Source: an uncultured Blautia sp.
GTDB taxonomy: Bacteria; Bacillota; Clostridia; Lachnospirales; Lachnospiraceae
Length of the DNA: 43,106 bases
Reading direction: 5' to 3'
NCBI GenBank assembly: GCA_900765525.1
Contig: CAAFRY010000052.1
Span: forward strand, 1 to 43,106
Shown here in pieces: positions 16,442-24,441 of this stretch. Under the pieces are notes generated by a model, which made no database searches, was not told the origin of the DNA, and worked only from the letters and a program-made list of their open reading frames with translations. Position numbers and translations under genes: made by a program. The stretch's first letter is position 1. Each line of letters starts with the position of its first letter.

Positions 16442-17365
16442 TTACATATCAGCAGTCTGATTACCCTCTCTGCACATCTCTCTGTAGGCTTTAGGATTCA
16501 TACCATAATGTTTCCGAAACCATTTCCCGAAATAACTGCTGGTACCGAAGCCTGTTTCCAAGGCAATATCCAGAATACTTTTCTCTGTTGCAGCCAGAAG
16601 CTCCTGGGATTTCTGAAGACGGTAAGACAGCATATAATCCACAGGAGTCAATCCCAGCCCTTTTTGAAAAAGACGGTAACATTCCCGCTCACTGATAGGA
16701 ACCTGGGCGGCCATTTCCTTCACCGAAATTTTTTCTCCGTAATGTTCCTGAACATAGGCCATCATCTGCTTAATCCGTTCGTCCTCCAGCCCATTATATA
16801 CTTGTTCTCCTTTCCTCTCTTCCATGGCCCATCCGTAGACAGTTTCCCATAGCCGAGAAAACAGACTCCTCAGCCGGAATTCATAGAAAGCTTCACCTTC
16901 CTGGCTTAACCGGATGCCCTCTTTCAGGAATTCCAAAACCTTCCGCCCTTCCGGGTCTTTCCGGTAAACAGGCACTGCTTCCATCCATTTCTGTTCCACC
17001 ACAGGGGCCACATATTTCATGTCGAAAATACTTCCCCTGGTTCCTCCTAGAAATGTGCGGTCAAAAAACTGACTCTGAAGCTTAATTTTCCCTGCTTCTC
17101 CCACCGGATACAGGGCATGGAGAGCCCCGGAATTGATAAACACTCCGTCCCCCTCCTGCAAAATAAATTCCCGGTGATTTGTCTTGTATCCCAGCTTACC
17201 GCCCAACACATATCCAAATTCAAATTCCTCATGCCAGTGCCAGGGAATTTCTGTAAAATAATAGGCTTCCGACATAGGAGTATACAGTCCGTAATGAAGC
17301 ATTTGGCTCTTATAAATAATCTTTTCTTTTACCCGCCCCTCCTGGTCAATAGTTTCAATATCCAA
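16442..17365 (-). CDS. AraC-family regulator with cupin sensor domain
   Basis: A 307-residue regulator. The N-terminal cupin sensor shows IPWHWHEEFEFGYVLGGK and the GDGVFINSGALHALYP strand pair. The C-terminal part holds the two AraC helix-turn-helix units: ISVKEMAAQVPISERECYRLF and SILDIALETGFGTSSYFGKWF. Ending at MNPKAYREM is usual. The gene is divergent from the GH120 xylosidase at 17609, with 243 bp between them, so it most likely activates that enzyme in response to a xylo-oligosaccharide or xylose; the ligand is inference. Confidence 0.9.
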   Translation of the reverse strand: MDIETIDQEGRVKEKIIYKSQMLHYGLYTPMSEAYYFTEIPWHWHEEFEFGYVLGGKLGYKTNHREFILQEGDGVFINSGALHALYPVGEAGKIKLQSQFFDRTFLGGTRGSIFDMKYVAPVVEQKWMEAVPVYRKDPEGRKVLEFLKEGIRLSQEGEAFYEFRLRSLFSRLWETVYGWAMEERKGEQVYNGLEDERIKQMMAYVQEHYGEKISVKEMAAQVPISERECYRLFQKGLGLTPVDYMLSYRLQKSQELLAATEKSILDIALETGFGTSSYFGKWFRKHYGMNPKAYREMCREGNQTADM

Positions 17366-17472
17366 ATCTATCCCTCCTCTTTTTCAGCATTTCTGGTTTT
17401 TCTTTTCTCTTCCCAGCAATTCTTTTTTCTTCTTTGCTGGCGCAATCCTTATACTTTTCGTCAGTATCTTTA

Positions 17473-17501
17473 TTTATATCCGTTATTTCTTACAGTATAA
17501 T
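17473..17501 (+). promoter_or_regulatory. Possible promoter of the GH120 gene
   Basis: TTTATA (17473-17478), a 17-base spacer and TATAAT (17496-17501). The -35 matches only four of six consensus positions, as expected for an activator-dependent promoter. The predicted leader is about 100 nt. Confidence 0.5.
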
Positions 17502-17608
17502 GATATTATCTTAAATTTGCAAGGTACAGCAGACACAGGGATGCTGCCATTAAATTCATCTTAATGCCGCATCCCCGGAATTTTTCACACAGAACAGGAG
17601 GATTTTTC

Positions 17609-19606
17609 ATGATTTATTATGTGTCAGCAGAAGCAAAAAGAACTGGGAACGGCTCCAAAGAAAAGCCCTTTCAGACTATCAGCCAGGCAGCCCAAATCGC
17701 TGCAGCCGGAGACGAGGTGCTGGTAGCTCCGGGTGTTTACCGGGAATATGTAAATCCCATAAATTCAGGAACCAAGGAACATCCTGTGGTATACCGTTCT
17801 CTGGAGCCTTTGGGGGCAGTGATTACCGGAGCGGAATCTGTAAAAACCTGGACGCCTTTTGAGGGAAATGTATGGATGGCCCGGATTCCAAACGGTATTT
17901 TTGATTCCTACAATCCCTACACAACCGTGATTGCAGGGGACTGGTATTCTGCACCAGACCCGGTACATACAGGAGAGGTCTATTTAAACGGCAAATCCAT
18001 GTATGAGGTATTTTCCATAGAGGCCGTTAAAAATCCCCAGGTATACAAGGGCTCCTGGGAACCAGAATACACCCTTTACCAGTGGTACACAGAGCAGGAC
18101 GGAGATACCACTGTGATATACGCTAATTTCCAGGGTGCTGACCCAAATAAAGAAAACGTAGAGATTAACGTGCGCCGCAACTGCTTCTACCCGGACAAAA
18201 CAGGGGTAAACTATATTACGCTGTCCGGTTTCGTGGTAAAACAGGCAGCCACTACCTGGGCACCTCCCACTGCATACCAGGAAGGTATGATTGGTCCTCA
18301 CTGGTCCAAGGGCTGGGTGATTGAGGACTGTGAGGTTTCTGACTCTAAATGCTCCGGTATTTCTCTTGGAAAATACCTGCAGCCCAACAATGAAAACAAA
18401 TGGACTACCAAATTGTATAAAGACGGAACCCAGACAGAGAGAGATGCTATCTGCCAGGCTCAGCGGGAAGGCTGGACAAAGGAAAATATCGGCTCCCATA
18501 CCATACGCAGATGTAACATTCACCACTGCGGGCAGACCGGAATTGTAGGACATTTAGGAGGGGTATTCTCTGTTATCGAGGATAATCACATCCATCATAT
18601 CAATAACAAGCAGGATTTAGCCGGAGCGGAAATCGGCGGTATTAAAATGCATGCTGCCATTGACGTGATTATCCGCCGCAATCATTTCCACCACTGCACC
18701 AGAGGTCTGTGGTTGGATTGGCAGGCTCAGGGCACCAGAGTGACACAAAATCTGTTCCATGATAATGTTCCTCCAAAAGGAACCCAGATTGCCAACACTT
18801 TGGCCCTGGCGGAAGATATTTTTATCGAAGTATCCCACGGACCTACCTTGATTGATAATAATCTTCTTCTGTCTGCATCCTCCTGCCGTATCAGTACTCA
18901 GGGAATTGCTCTGGTCCACAACCTGATTGCAGGCTCCTTTACCTGGGTAGGCGCAGGGACCGACAATGGAGGAAGAGTCCTTCCCACCCCAAGATATACC
19001 CCCTACCATGTGCCCCACCGCACAGAGGTTGCCGGCTTTATGACTATCCTCCACGGAGACGCCAGATTCTACAACAATATTTTTGTACAGAAAGAAATCC
19101 GTCAGGACCTGGTGGACTATGCACGTTCCCAGGACTGCGAGAAGGAATATAACTTTGTATGCGGAACTAAGCCTTATGACGGCTATCCTTCTCCGGAAGA
19201 ATATTTTTCCAGATTCACGGCCAAAACTGCTGTGGACCACTTTGGAAAAGATATTTATTATGACCACCTTCCCGTATACACCGGAGGAAACCTGTATTTC
19301 AACGGCGCACAGCCTTATGACGGAGAAGCAGGGGCCTATGTAGTGGAGCAGCAGGAAATCACCCTGTCCCTGGAAGAAAAGGACGGCGCTTATGTTTTAA
19401 AGACTAATCTCTACGACCTGGTTCCCCAGATGGAAAGTTCTGTCATCAGTACAGAACTTTTAGGTGAAGCCTTTGAACCGGAACAAAAATTTGAGCAGCC
19501 TGACGGAACTCCAATTATCTTCAATCAGGATTACTTCGGAGAAAAACGTATGCTGAATCCTATGCCCGGTCCTTTTGCTTCTAAGGCCCAGGAAATTGTA
19601 TTATAA
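17609..19606 (+). CDS. GH120 beta-xylosidase (right-handed beta-helix)
   Basis: A 665-residue cytoplasmic enzyme (no signal peptide). The start MIYYVSAEAKRTGNGSKEKP and PFQTISQAA are the beta-helix opening of this family. Long blocks match my memory of Thermoanaerobacterium XylC, the GH120 type enzyme: YANFQGADPNKENVEINVRR, GPHWSKGWVIEDCEV, GIVGHLGGVFSVIEDNHI and GLWLDWQAQGTRV. By that alignment Asp370 (LWLDW) is the nucleophile and Glu407 (IFIEVSHG) the acid/base, both present. It would release xylose from imported xylo-oligosaccharides. I chose ATG 17609 because AGGAGG lies eight bases upstream. The divergent AraC gene probably controls it. The annotation 'beta-helix protein' would miss this activity. 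Confidence 0.85.
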   Translation: MIYYVSAEAKRTGNGSKEKPFQTISQAAQIAAAGDEVLVAPGVYREYVNPINSGTKEHPVVYRSLEPLGAVITGAESVKTWTPFEGNVWMARIPNGIFDSYNPYTTVIAGDWYSAPDPVHTGEVYLNGKSMYEVFSIEAVKNPQVYKGSWEPEYTLYQWYTEQDGDTTVIYANFQGADPNKENVEINVRRNCFYPDKTGVNYITLSGFVVKQAATTWAPPTAYQEGMIGPHWSKGWVIEDCEVSDSKCSGISLGKYLQPNNENKWTTKLYKDGTQTERDAICQAQREGWTKENIGSHTIRRCNIHHCGQTGIVGHLGGVFSVIEDNHIHHINNKQDLAGAEIGGIKMHAAIDVIIRRNHFHHCTRGLWLDWQAQGTRVTQNLFHDNVPPKGTQIANTLALAEDIFIEVSHGPTLIDNNLLLSASSCRISTQGIALVHNLIAGSFTWVGAGTDNGGRVLPTPRYTPYHVPHRTEVAGFMTILHGDARFYNNIFVQKEIRQDLVDYARSQDCEKEYNFVCGTKPYDGYPSPEEYFSRFTAKTAVDHFGKDIYYDHLPVYTGGNLYFNGAQPYDGEAGAYVVEQQEITLSLEEKDGAYVLKTNLYDLVPQMESSVISTELLGEAFEPEQKFEQPDGTPIIFNQDYFGEKRMLNPMPGPFASKAQEIVL

Positions 19607-19642
19607 GAGTATTTGTCTCAACGAAAAAAGCCAGAGAAAGGA

Positions 19643-19683
19643 AACACGCAGGTAGAATTCATCTTCACCTGCGTGTTTTTTAA
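19643..19683 (+). terminator. Terminator after the GH120 gene
   Basis: AACACGCAGGT (19643-19653) pairs with ACCTGCGTGTT (19667-19677), an 11-bp perfect stem with a 13-base loop and a T-run to 19683. It lies between convergent GH120 and hicB. The A-rich 5' flank is short, so it mainly serves the plus strand. Confidence 0.9.
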
Positions 19684-19715
19684 GATTCCCAGCATTACTC
19701 TCTGCCAGAAAATTT

Positions 19716-20108
19716 TTACATCTTTACCTTTTCCATCAATGCTTCCTGAAGTACCTGGGAGAAATTGATATTCTGCCTGATTGCCGCTTCGTTAAGCCAT
19801 TCAGGTATACTTAATGTTTTTTTTACTGCTCTTGAGCAATGTCGCCTTCGATATTCTGCCATATCAAATTCTACAACAACCAGAAATCCATCTTCTATAT
19901 CTAGTGCGTCTGGTTCCGATGCCCTTGGTATTTCCTCTCCTGCTTCCTCCATGGTAGTCAGAGAGAGTCCCAGTGCCTCCACAGCCATTTCATAAACCTG
20001 CTGCATATCTTCTCCCTGTGTCATACATTCGGGAATATCCGGAAAGGTCACCCAAAATCCCCCTTCTTCTGCCCTGTGAAATATTGCCGGGTAAAACAAT
20101 TTTTCCAT
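19716..20108 (-). CDS. hicB: HicB-family antitoxin (orphan)
   Basis: A 130-residue HicB. The N-terminal HicB fold reads LFYPAIFHRAEEGGFWVTFP then DIPECMTQGEDMQQVYEMAVEAL, and the C-terminal ribbon-helix-helix is AVKKTLSIPEWLNEAAIRQN. HicB normally neutralises the HicA mRNA interferase and represses its own operon. I chose ATG 20108 with GGAGGT seven bases upstream, rather than ATG 20123. The expected hicA lies only as a 19-codon stub upstream (20138-20197), so this antitoxin has no intact local toxin. It may be in decay, act on a distant toxin, or work as a repressor. Confidence 0.88.
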   Translation of the reverse strand: MEKLFYPAIFHRAEEGGFWVTFPDIPECMTQGEDMQQVYEMAVEALGLSLTTMEEAGEEIPRASEPDALDIEDGFLVVVEFDMAEYRRRHCSRAVKKTLSIPEWLNEAAIRQNINFSQVLQEALMEKVKM

Positions 20109-20130
20109 ATGTGTTACCTCCATTCAGGTT

Positions 20131-20153
20131 GGCAGGGCTATTTCAGCCCTGCC
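20131..20153. repeat. 9-bp perfect hairpin over the hicA stub stop
   Basis: GGCAGGGCT (20131-20139) pairs with AGCCCTGCC (20145-20153). It spans the stop codon of the hicA stub and ends 23 bases before the hicB start. With no U-run it is not a standard terminator. It may be the scar of the event that removed hicA or a translation-tuning structure. Confidence 0.6.
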
Positions 20154-20197
20154 TGTTTCAGTATTGCCTGCTCCATCTCCTTTGCTGTCATTGGCAT
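20138..20197 (-). pseudogene. hicA: Truncated hicA toxin gene (N-terminal stub)
   Basis: A 19-codon reading frame, MPMTAKEMEQAILKQAGLK then TAG, with a strong AAAGGAG upstream. MPMTAKE-x(2)-E is a familiar HicA N-terminus, but the dsRBD-like body with the catalytic histidine (G-S-H motif) is missing entirely. Position directly before hicB and the shared promoter support the identification. If translated, the 19-residue peptide would be inactive as an RNase. Confidence 0.6.
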
Positions 20198-20229
20198 CTT
20201 TCGAATCTCCTTTCCTTATCATGAGTCTT

Positions 20230-20258
20230 ATTATATCACGTATTTTTACGTATTTCAA
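20230..20258 (-). promoter_or_regulatory. Promoter of the hicA-stub/hicB unit
   Basis: On the minus strand TTGAAA (20258-20253), a 17-base spacer and TATAAT (20235-20230). The spacer contains a TACGT repeat (TACGTAAAAATACGT), a plausible HicB operator lying between the -35 and -10. The promoter is intact although the toxin gene is not. Confidence 0.7.
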
Positions 20259-20336
20259 TATTCTTAAATAGTATTACACATACTCTTTCAAGTAATCCGT
20301 CACTCTTTCTGGACAAAGGCATATACAGCACAAAAA

Positions 20337-20993
20337 TTAAATTTTATGTCCTGCTGGGTTACTTTCAATCTCTGACTTCTTCACTTGATAAAAGAAATAT
20401 ATGTACAGCAAGTCAAATACAAAACAGATGATTCCAGTCGTAAAAATAAAGTAATTTCCCTCCATTGTTCCATAAATAGTAGGGGTTAAGGTACCGATAC
20501 ATTTACATATTCCAATAGTGAGAGACTGGCCCTTTGTACTTTTCCTCCGGTTCAGCATATAGAGATAGGCTATGCTCATGGCAATGTTTTGAAGGTATGC
20601 AGAATATTTTTCTCCTTCCACATCTCCGAATTCCATAATAAAGAGAATCTGCAAAATGAAGCAGGCTGTCAGTACCAGCAATGTCCAGGGCACGAACCAT
20701 TTTTTAGCCAGAGGCGTTTCAAACTCAGATTTTCCATATTTAAACCAAGTAACTATAATGAGTATATCCAGCAAAAACCAACAGGTATTAGCAATGGCCT
20801 GGGCACCTATCTCCTGACGCAGGAATATATCCGTAAAGGAATAAATCCCCTCCCAGGCTATATTTAATCCCAGTGCAAATAAAGGCATACAATATGTCTT
20901 TTGCCTGAAGCCAATGCGGATACTGTCAATATAAACAACAGACCAGCATACTCCGCTGATTCCAATCAATAAAGTAATTATGATTTCCCTCAT
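20337..20993 (-). CDS. Seven-helix membrane protein resembling PaxB-type terpene cyclases
   Basis: A 218-residue integral membrane protein with about seven hydrophobic segments and almost no loops. The pattern VYIDSIRIGFRQKTYCMPLF then ALGLNIAWEGIYSF (39-52), and the late helix CFVFDLLYIYFF, match what I know of the PaxB-like transmembrane terpene cyclases. In fungal PaxB a glutamate and a C-terminal aspartate are essential; Glu48 and Asp194 are the counterparts here. No prenyltransferase or oxygenase lies nearby, so a terpenoid product is not implied by context. It is divergent from a TetR gene with a shared palindrome. The alternative is a membrane sensor or uncharacterised family sharing the fold. 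Confidence 0.6.
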   Translation of the reverse strand: MREIIITLLIGISGVCWSVVYIDSIRIGFRQKTYCMPLFALGLNIAWEGIYSFTDIFLRQEIGAQAIANTCWFLLDILIIVTWFKYGKSEFETPLAKKWFVPWTLLVLTACFILQILFIMEFGDVEGEKYSAYLQNIAMSIAYLYMLNRRKSTKGQSLTIGICKCIGTLTPTIYGTMEGNYFIFTTGIICFVFDLLYIYFFYQVKKSEIESNPAGHKI

Positions 20994-21048
20994 TTTTCTT
21001 TCGTCCTTTCTCGCCCACTTTTCCGTAAGGGCATTTGACCTGATTTAT

Positions 21049-21072
21049 AAACATTGACATATGTCCATGTTT
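21049..21072. promoter_or_regulatory. 24-bp palindromic operator between the membrane protein and TetR genes
   Basis: AAACATtGACAT at 21049-21060 is mirrored by ATGTCcATGTTT at 21061-21072, with one mismatched pair. A wider ACCTGA/TCAGGT pair flanks it. A possible rightward -35 TTGACA (21054-21059) with -10 TAACAT (21077-21082) at 17 bases lies across it, so binding would block tetR and, probably, the divergent gene. Confidence 0.7.
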
Positions 21073-21148
21073 CAGGTAACATTATAGTACCTTATTTTCT
21101 ATAGTCAATAAATTGCATTTAAGTTATACATTATGGAGGGAAATGTAA

Positions 21149-21718
21149 ATGTATGAAGGAAAGAATCCCATCGCCATCCAGTCTAAGCAGTGGCTGGCCC
21201 AAGCATTGACGGAATTGATGTATACCAAGAAATATAATACAATCACCATTCTGGATATTTGCAAAAAGGCAGATTTGTCCAGACAAACCTTTTATAATCT
21301 TTTCCAATCCAAAGAAGACATTCTGCGATTTTATCTGGAGCAGGCTTATGAAAAAGAATTTCATCGGCTGCAGAATATGTCCTGTATCACTATGAAAAGT
21401 ATTTTAGACTGTTTTACCCATGTATTAAAAAACAACCATCAGCTTCTTAAACTGATGGTTGCCAATAATCTGGAAAATATTATTACTTCTGAAATTGCCA
21501 AATGTATCCAGCTCTACGCCAATAAATTCTCTGTACAAAGCCCTAAAGACACTACTTTTGTTTACGGAGTTTCCTTTCTAAGCGGAGCCCTGGCAGAGAC
21601 TATTTTCTGCTGGTTTAAACAAGAGGATTCTATTTCCCCGGAAGAATTAACCAGCCTTTTGCTGCGGATACTTTCAGGAAATTATTATCATATTGCTGCC
21701 CCGGAGGGTAAACAATAA
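21149..21718 (+). CDS. TetR-family regulator, divergent from the PaxB-like gene
   Basis: A 189-residue TetR regulator. The HTH is KKYNTITILDICKKADLSRQ then TFYNLFQSKEDILRFYL. The C-terminal half (NHQLLKLMVANNLENIITSE; FLSGALAETIFCWFKQE) resembles the TetR_C group seen in Firmicute regulators of DhaS type; its ligand is unknown. The start has GGAGGG at eight bases. It is divergent from the membrane protein at 20337-20993, with a 24-bp palindrome between, so that gene is the likely main target. It ends 12 bases before the convergent pyrD stop. Confidence 0.88.
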   Translation: MYEGKNPIAIQSKQWLAQALTELMYTKKYNTITILDICKKADLSRQTFYNLFQSKEDILRFYLEQAYEKEFHRLQNMSCITMKSILDCFTHVLKNNHQLLKLMVANNLENIITSEIAKCIQLYANKFSVQSPKDTTFVYGVSFLSGALAETIFCWFKQEDSISPEELTSLLLRILSGNYYHIAAPEGKQ

Positions 21719-21730
21719 CAGAAAATTCTC

Positions 21731-22633
21731 TTATTTCACCGCTCCAATCAATTCCCGGACATCCTCCACATGGTATTTCTCCATATAGTCCCGGATTCCC
21801 TGGAGCACCTCCATAGTGGCGCAGGGATTTATGAAATTAGCGGTACCTACGGCTACGGCTGTAGCGCCGGCCAGAATAAATTCCAGTGCGTCTTCTCCGT
21901 TCTGGATACCTCCCATTCCTATCACAGGGATTTTCACTGCCTGGGCAGCCTGATAGACCATACGGACAGCCACCGGCTTGATACAGGGGCCGGATACTCC
22001 CCCTGTCTTGTTGGCCAGGGCAAAGGTCCTGCGGTTTATGTCAATCTTCATTCCGGTCAAGGTATTGATAAGCGATATAGCATCGGCCCCTCCTGCTTCT
22101 GCGGCTCTGGCAATCTCTCCGATGTCTGTCACATTAGGAGTCAGCTTCATGATAACCGGCTGCTTGGCAGCCTTTTTAATTTGTGCCGTAAGACTCTCCA
22201 CATGCTTGGGGTCCTGTCCGAAAGCCAGGAAATTCGCATTGACATTTGGGCAGGAAATATTGATTTCCAGCAAATCTGCAGGCTCATCTGCCAAACGCTC
22301 CACCACAGCCAGGTATTCCTCCGGACTGTGGCCGCATACATTGACAATCACCTTGGTATCGAACTGCTGGAGATACGGCAAATCTCTTTCACAGAACACT
22401 TCCATGCCGGGATTCTGAAGACCGATGGCATTCATCATGCCGCTGTGAATCTCTGCAATACGGGGAGTTGGGTTTCCTGACCAAGGCACATTAGCTACAC
22501 CCTTAGTCACCACTGCCCCCAGTTGGTTTAAGTCTACAAATTCACTGTACTCTGCCCCTGAACCAAAGGTACCGGAAGCAGTCATAACAGGATTTTTCAG
22601 CTCTACCGGACCGATATTTACTTTCAAATTCAT
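21731..22633 (-). CDS. pyrD: Dihydroorotate dehydrogenase B, catalytic subunit
   Basis: This is the class 1B (NAD-linked) dihydroorotate dehydrogenase catalytic subunit. It oxidises dihydroorotate to orotate with FMN. It is 300 residues. The phosphate and FMN contacts are visible in VMTASGTFGSG (16-26) and GMGGIQNGEDALEFILAGA, with NISCPN (125-130) carrying the catalytic base Cys128. The start codon shares one base with the stop of pyrK (TAATG), so translation is coupled; the two form a heterotetramer. It is the last gene of the pyr operon. Confidence 0.97.
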   Translation of the reverse strand: MNLKVNIGPVELKNPVMTASGTFGSGAEYSEFVDLNQLGAVVTKGVANVPWSGNPTPRIAEIHSGMMNAIGLQNPGMEVFCERDLPYLQQFDTKVIVNVCGHSPEEYLAVVERLADEPADLLEINISCPNVNANFLAFGQDPKHVESLTAQIKKAAKQPVIMKLTPNVTDIGEIARAAEAGGADAISLINTLTGMKIDINRRTFALANKTGGVSGPCIKPVAVRMVYQAAQAVKIPVIGMGGIQNGEDALEFILAGATAVAVGTANFINPCATMEVLQGIRDYMEKYHVEDVRELIGAVK

Positions 22634-23409
22634 TACAGCTCCACCTCCGTGCTTAAAAATACAGGGCCATCCTTGCAGATTCTCTTATTATGCACATGGG
22701 AATGGCTGTCTACCTCTTTTGACTTGCAGACACAGGCCAGACAGGCACCGATTCCGCAGGCCATTCTTTCCTCCATGGAAACATAGCAGACCATACCTGC
22801 TTCCTGGGCATAATTCTTAATGGCACGAAGCATGGGAGTAGGACCGCAGGCAAAAATCACGTCGCCTTCCAGGCCTTTCTCTCTCACTGCATCCAATACA
22901 TTTCCCTTAACGCCAAGGCTGCCATCCTCTGTGGCAATGACCAAGTCTCCTGCTGCCTGAAGCTCTTCTTTCAGAAACACATCTTTGTTCCGGTACCCTG
23001 CAATCACTGTTACCTGGGCCTGAGCTTCTTTAGCTGTCTGAACCATAGGCGGGATTCCAATGCCTCCCCCCATTAAAAACACACGCTTTCCTTTTATCTC
23101 CTCCATAGGGAAACCATTTCCCAGAGGACCCAGAATATCCAGGGTTTCTCCCGGCTTTTTCTGAGAAAATTCCTCTGTACCTGCCCCTGCGATTCTATAA
23201 ACGATTCGCAAGGCTCCCTTCTCTCTGTCTATTTCACAGATACTGATAGGTCTTGGGAGAATTCTGCCGGAATCCTGGCAGTATACAGAGATAAACTGCC
23301 CCGGTTTTGCCTGGGAGGCAATCTCTCCTGCTTCCAGCCACAGACTGAAAATGTCCGGACTGATTTCCTCCTGGCTGATAATTCTGCTGGTAATTTTTAC
23401 TTTTGCCAT
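22633..23409 (-). CDS. pyrK: Dihydroorotate dehydrogenase B, electron transfer subunit
   Basis: The FAD and [2Fe-2S] subunit that passes electrons from PyrD to NAD. It is 258 residues. The ferredoxin-reductase FAD segment is LPRPISICEID (51-61), the NAD(P) segment MGGGIGIPPMV (113-123), and the cluster ligands are Cys218, Cys223, Cys226 and Cys245 (CX4CX2CX18C), with an extra Cys228. The spacing to the last cysteine is longer than the X11-15 I expect, though context makes function likely. It starts ten bases after pyrF. Confidence 0.97.
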   Translation of the reverse strand: MAKVKITSRIISQEEISPDIFSLWLEAGEIASQAKPGQFISVYCQDSGRILPRPISICEIDREKGALRIVYRIAGAGTEEFSQKKPGETLDILGPLGNGFPMEEIKGKRVFLMGGGIGIPPMVQTAKEAQAQVTVIAGYRNKDVFLKEELQAAGDLVIATEDGSLGVKGNVLDAVREKGLEGDVIFACGPTPMLRAIKNYAQEAGMVCYVSMEERMACGIGACLACVCKSKEVDSHSHVHNKRICKDGPVFLSTEVEL

Positions 23410-23419
23410 GATTCTCTCC

Positions 23420-24349
23420 TTACCTGGCAGCCCTTAAAGCGCCTGTAATATCTGCAATCATATCTTCCACTGCCGCTCTGGAAGCGTCACCAAAGTTTTC
23501 CTCGCCGAAACGACTGTATTTCTCCTGCTTGTAAGCCGCAATAATGCCTCTGGAGGAATTTACAATAGCTCCCAGTCCGTCTTCATTGAAGAAATGTACC
23601 AAATCTTTGCCCTGGCCTCCCTGAGCGCCGTAACCGGGCACCAAAATATAAGCCTTCGGCATGATTCTTCTTAAAATTTTTCCCATTTCCGGGTAAGTAG
23701 CTCCTACTACGGCACCTACATAGCTGTAGGAATCTCCCATGCAGTTTTCTCCCCACTGAGCTACCTTCTCTCCTACCAGCTCATAGAGCGGTCTGCCGTC
23801 AACCAACTGGTCCTGGAACTCTCCGCTGGAAGGATTGGAGGTTTTTACCAGAACAAACAGACCCTTCTTCTCTTCTTTACACACGTCAACAAAAGGATTC
23901 ACACTGTCTGAACCCATGTAAGGGTTAATGGTGGCAAAATCCTCGTCAAAAGCAGCCACTTTGCTGGAGCCTATCTGGGTCTTGCCAAGGTGTCCGACTG
24001 CATAGGCAGCAGAGGTAGAGCCAATATCCCCTCTTTTAATATCTCCGATAACTACCAATCCTTTAGATTTACAGTAGTCCAGGGTTTTCTTGTAGGCCAT
24101 AAGCCCCGGAATACCAAACTGTTCGTACATAGCAATCTGAGGTTTTACCGCAGGAATCAAATCCCAGGTCTTATCCACAATTTCCTTATTAAACTGCCAG
24201 ATTGCTTCCCCTGCGCCTTCCAGAGTCTCCCCGTACTCCTGAAAAGCTTTTTTCTGAATATGGGCAGGAATGTAATTCAGCATAGGGTCCAGTCCTACTA
24301 CAATAGGAGCGTTGGTTTTTTTAATATTTTCTACAAGCTTGTTTATCAT
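23420..24349 (-). CDS. pyrF: Orotidine 5'-phosphate decarboxylase (type 2)
   Basis: This decarboxylates OMP to UMP, the last step of de novo pyrimidine synthesis. It is 309 residues, the longer type 2 form. Characteristic segments are VVGLDPMLNYIP (17-28) and the catalytic GDIKRGDIGSTS, with Asp103, Lys105 and Asp108. Later segments are VPGYGAQGGQGKD and the phosphate-binding NSSRGI. SD AAGGAGG precedes it. A 92-base gap with a strong hairpin separates it from pyrC. Confidence 0.97.
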   Translation of the reverse strand: MINKLVENIKKTNAPIVVGLDPMLNYIPAHIQKKAFQEYGETLEGAGEAIWQFNKEIVDKTWDLIPAVKPQIAMYEQFGIPGLMAYKKTLDYCKSKGLVVIGDIKRGDIGSTSAAYAVGHLGKTQIGSSKVAAFDEDFATINPYMGSDSVNPFVDVCKEEKKGLFVLVKTSNPSSGEFQDQLVDGRPLYELVGEKVAQWGENCMGDSYSYVGAVVGATYPEMGKILRRIMPKAYILVPGYGAQGGQGKDLVHFFNEDGLGAIVNSSRGIIAAYKQEKYSRFGEENFGDASRAAVEDMIADITGALRAAR

Positions 24350-24394
24350 TTTCTTTCCTCCAAGGTTCTTTTTTAAAATTATTTTTTCAGCAAA

Positions 24395-24429
24395 CAGGGC
24401 AGAGGAGACAACTTCTGTCTTCTGCCCTG
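24395..24429. repeat. Hairpin in the pyrC-pyrF gap
   Basis: CAGGGCAGA (24395-24403) pairs with TCTGCCCTG (24421-24429), and an inner GACA/TGTC pair extends it. On the transcribed minus strand only UUU follows the stem, so it is likely an mRNA stabiliser, processing point or weak attenuator within the pyr operon rather than a full terminator. Confidence 0.6.
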
Positions 24430-24441
24430 CTCTTGTATCCC

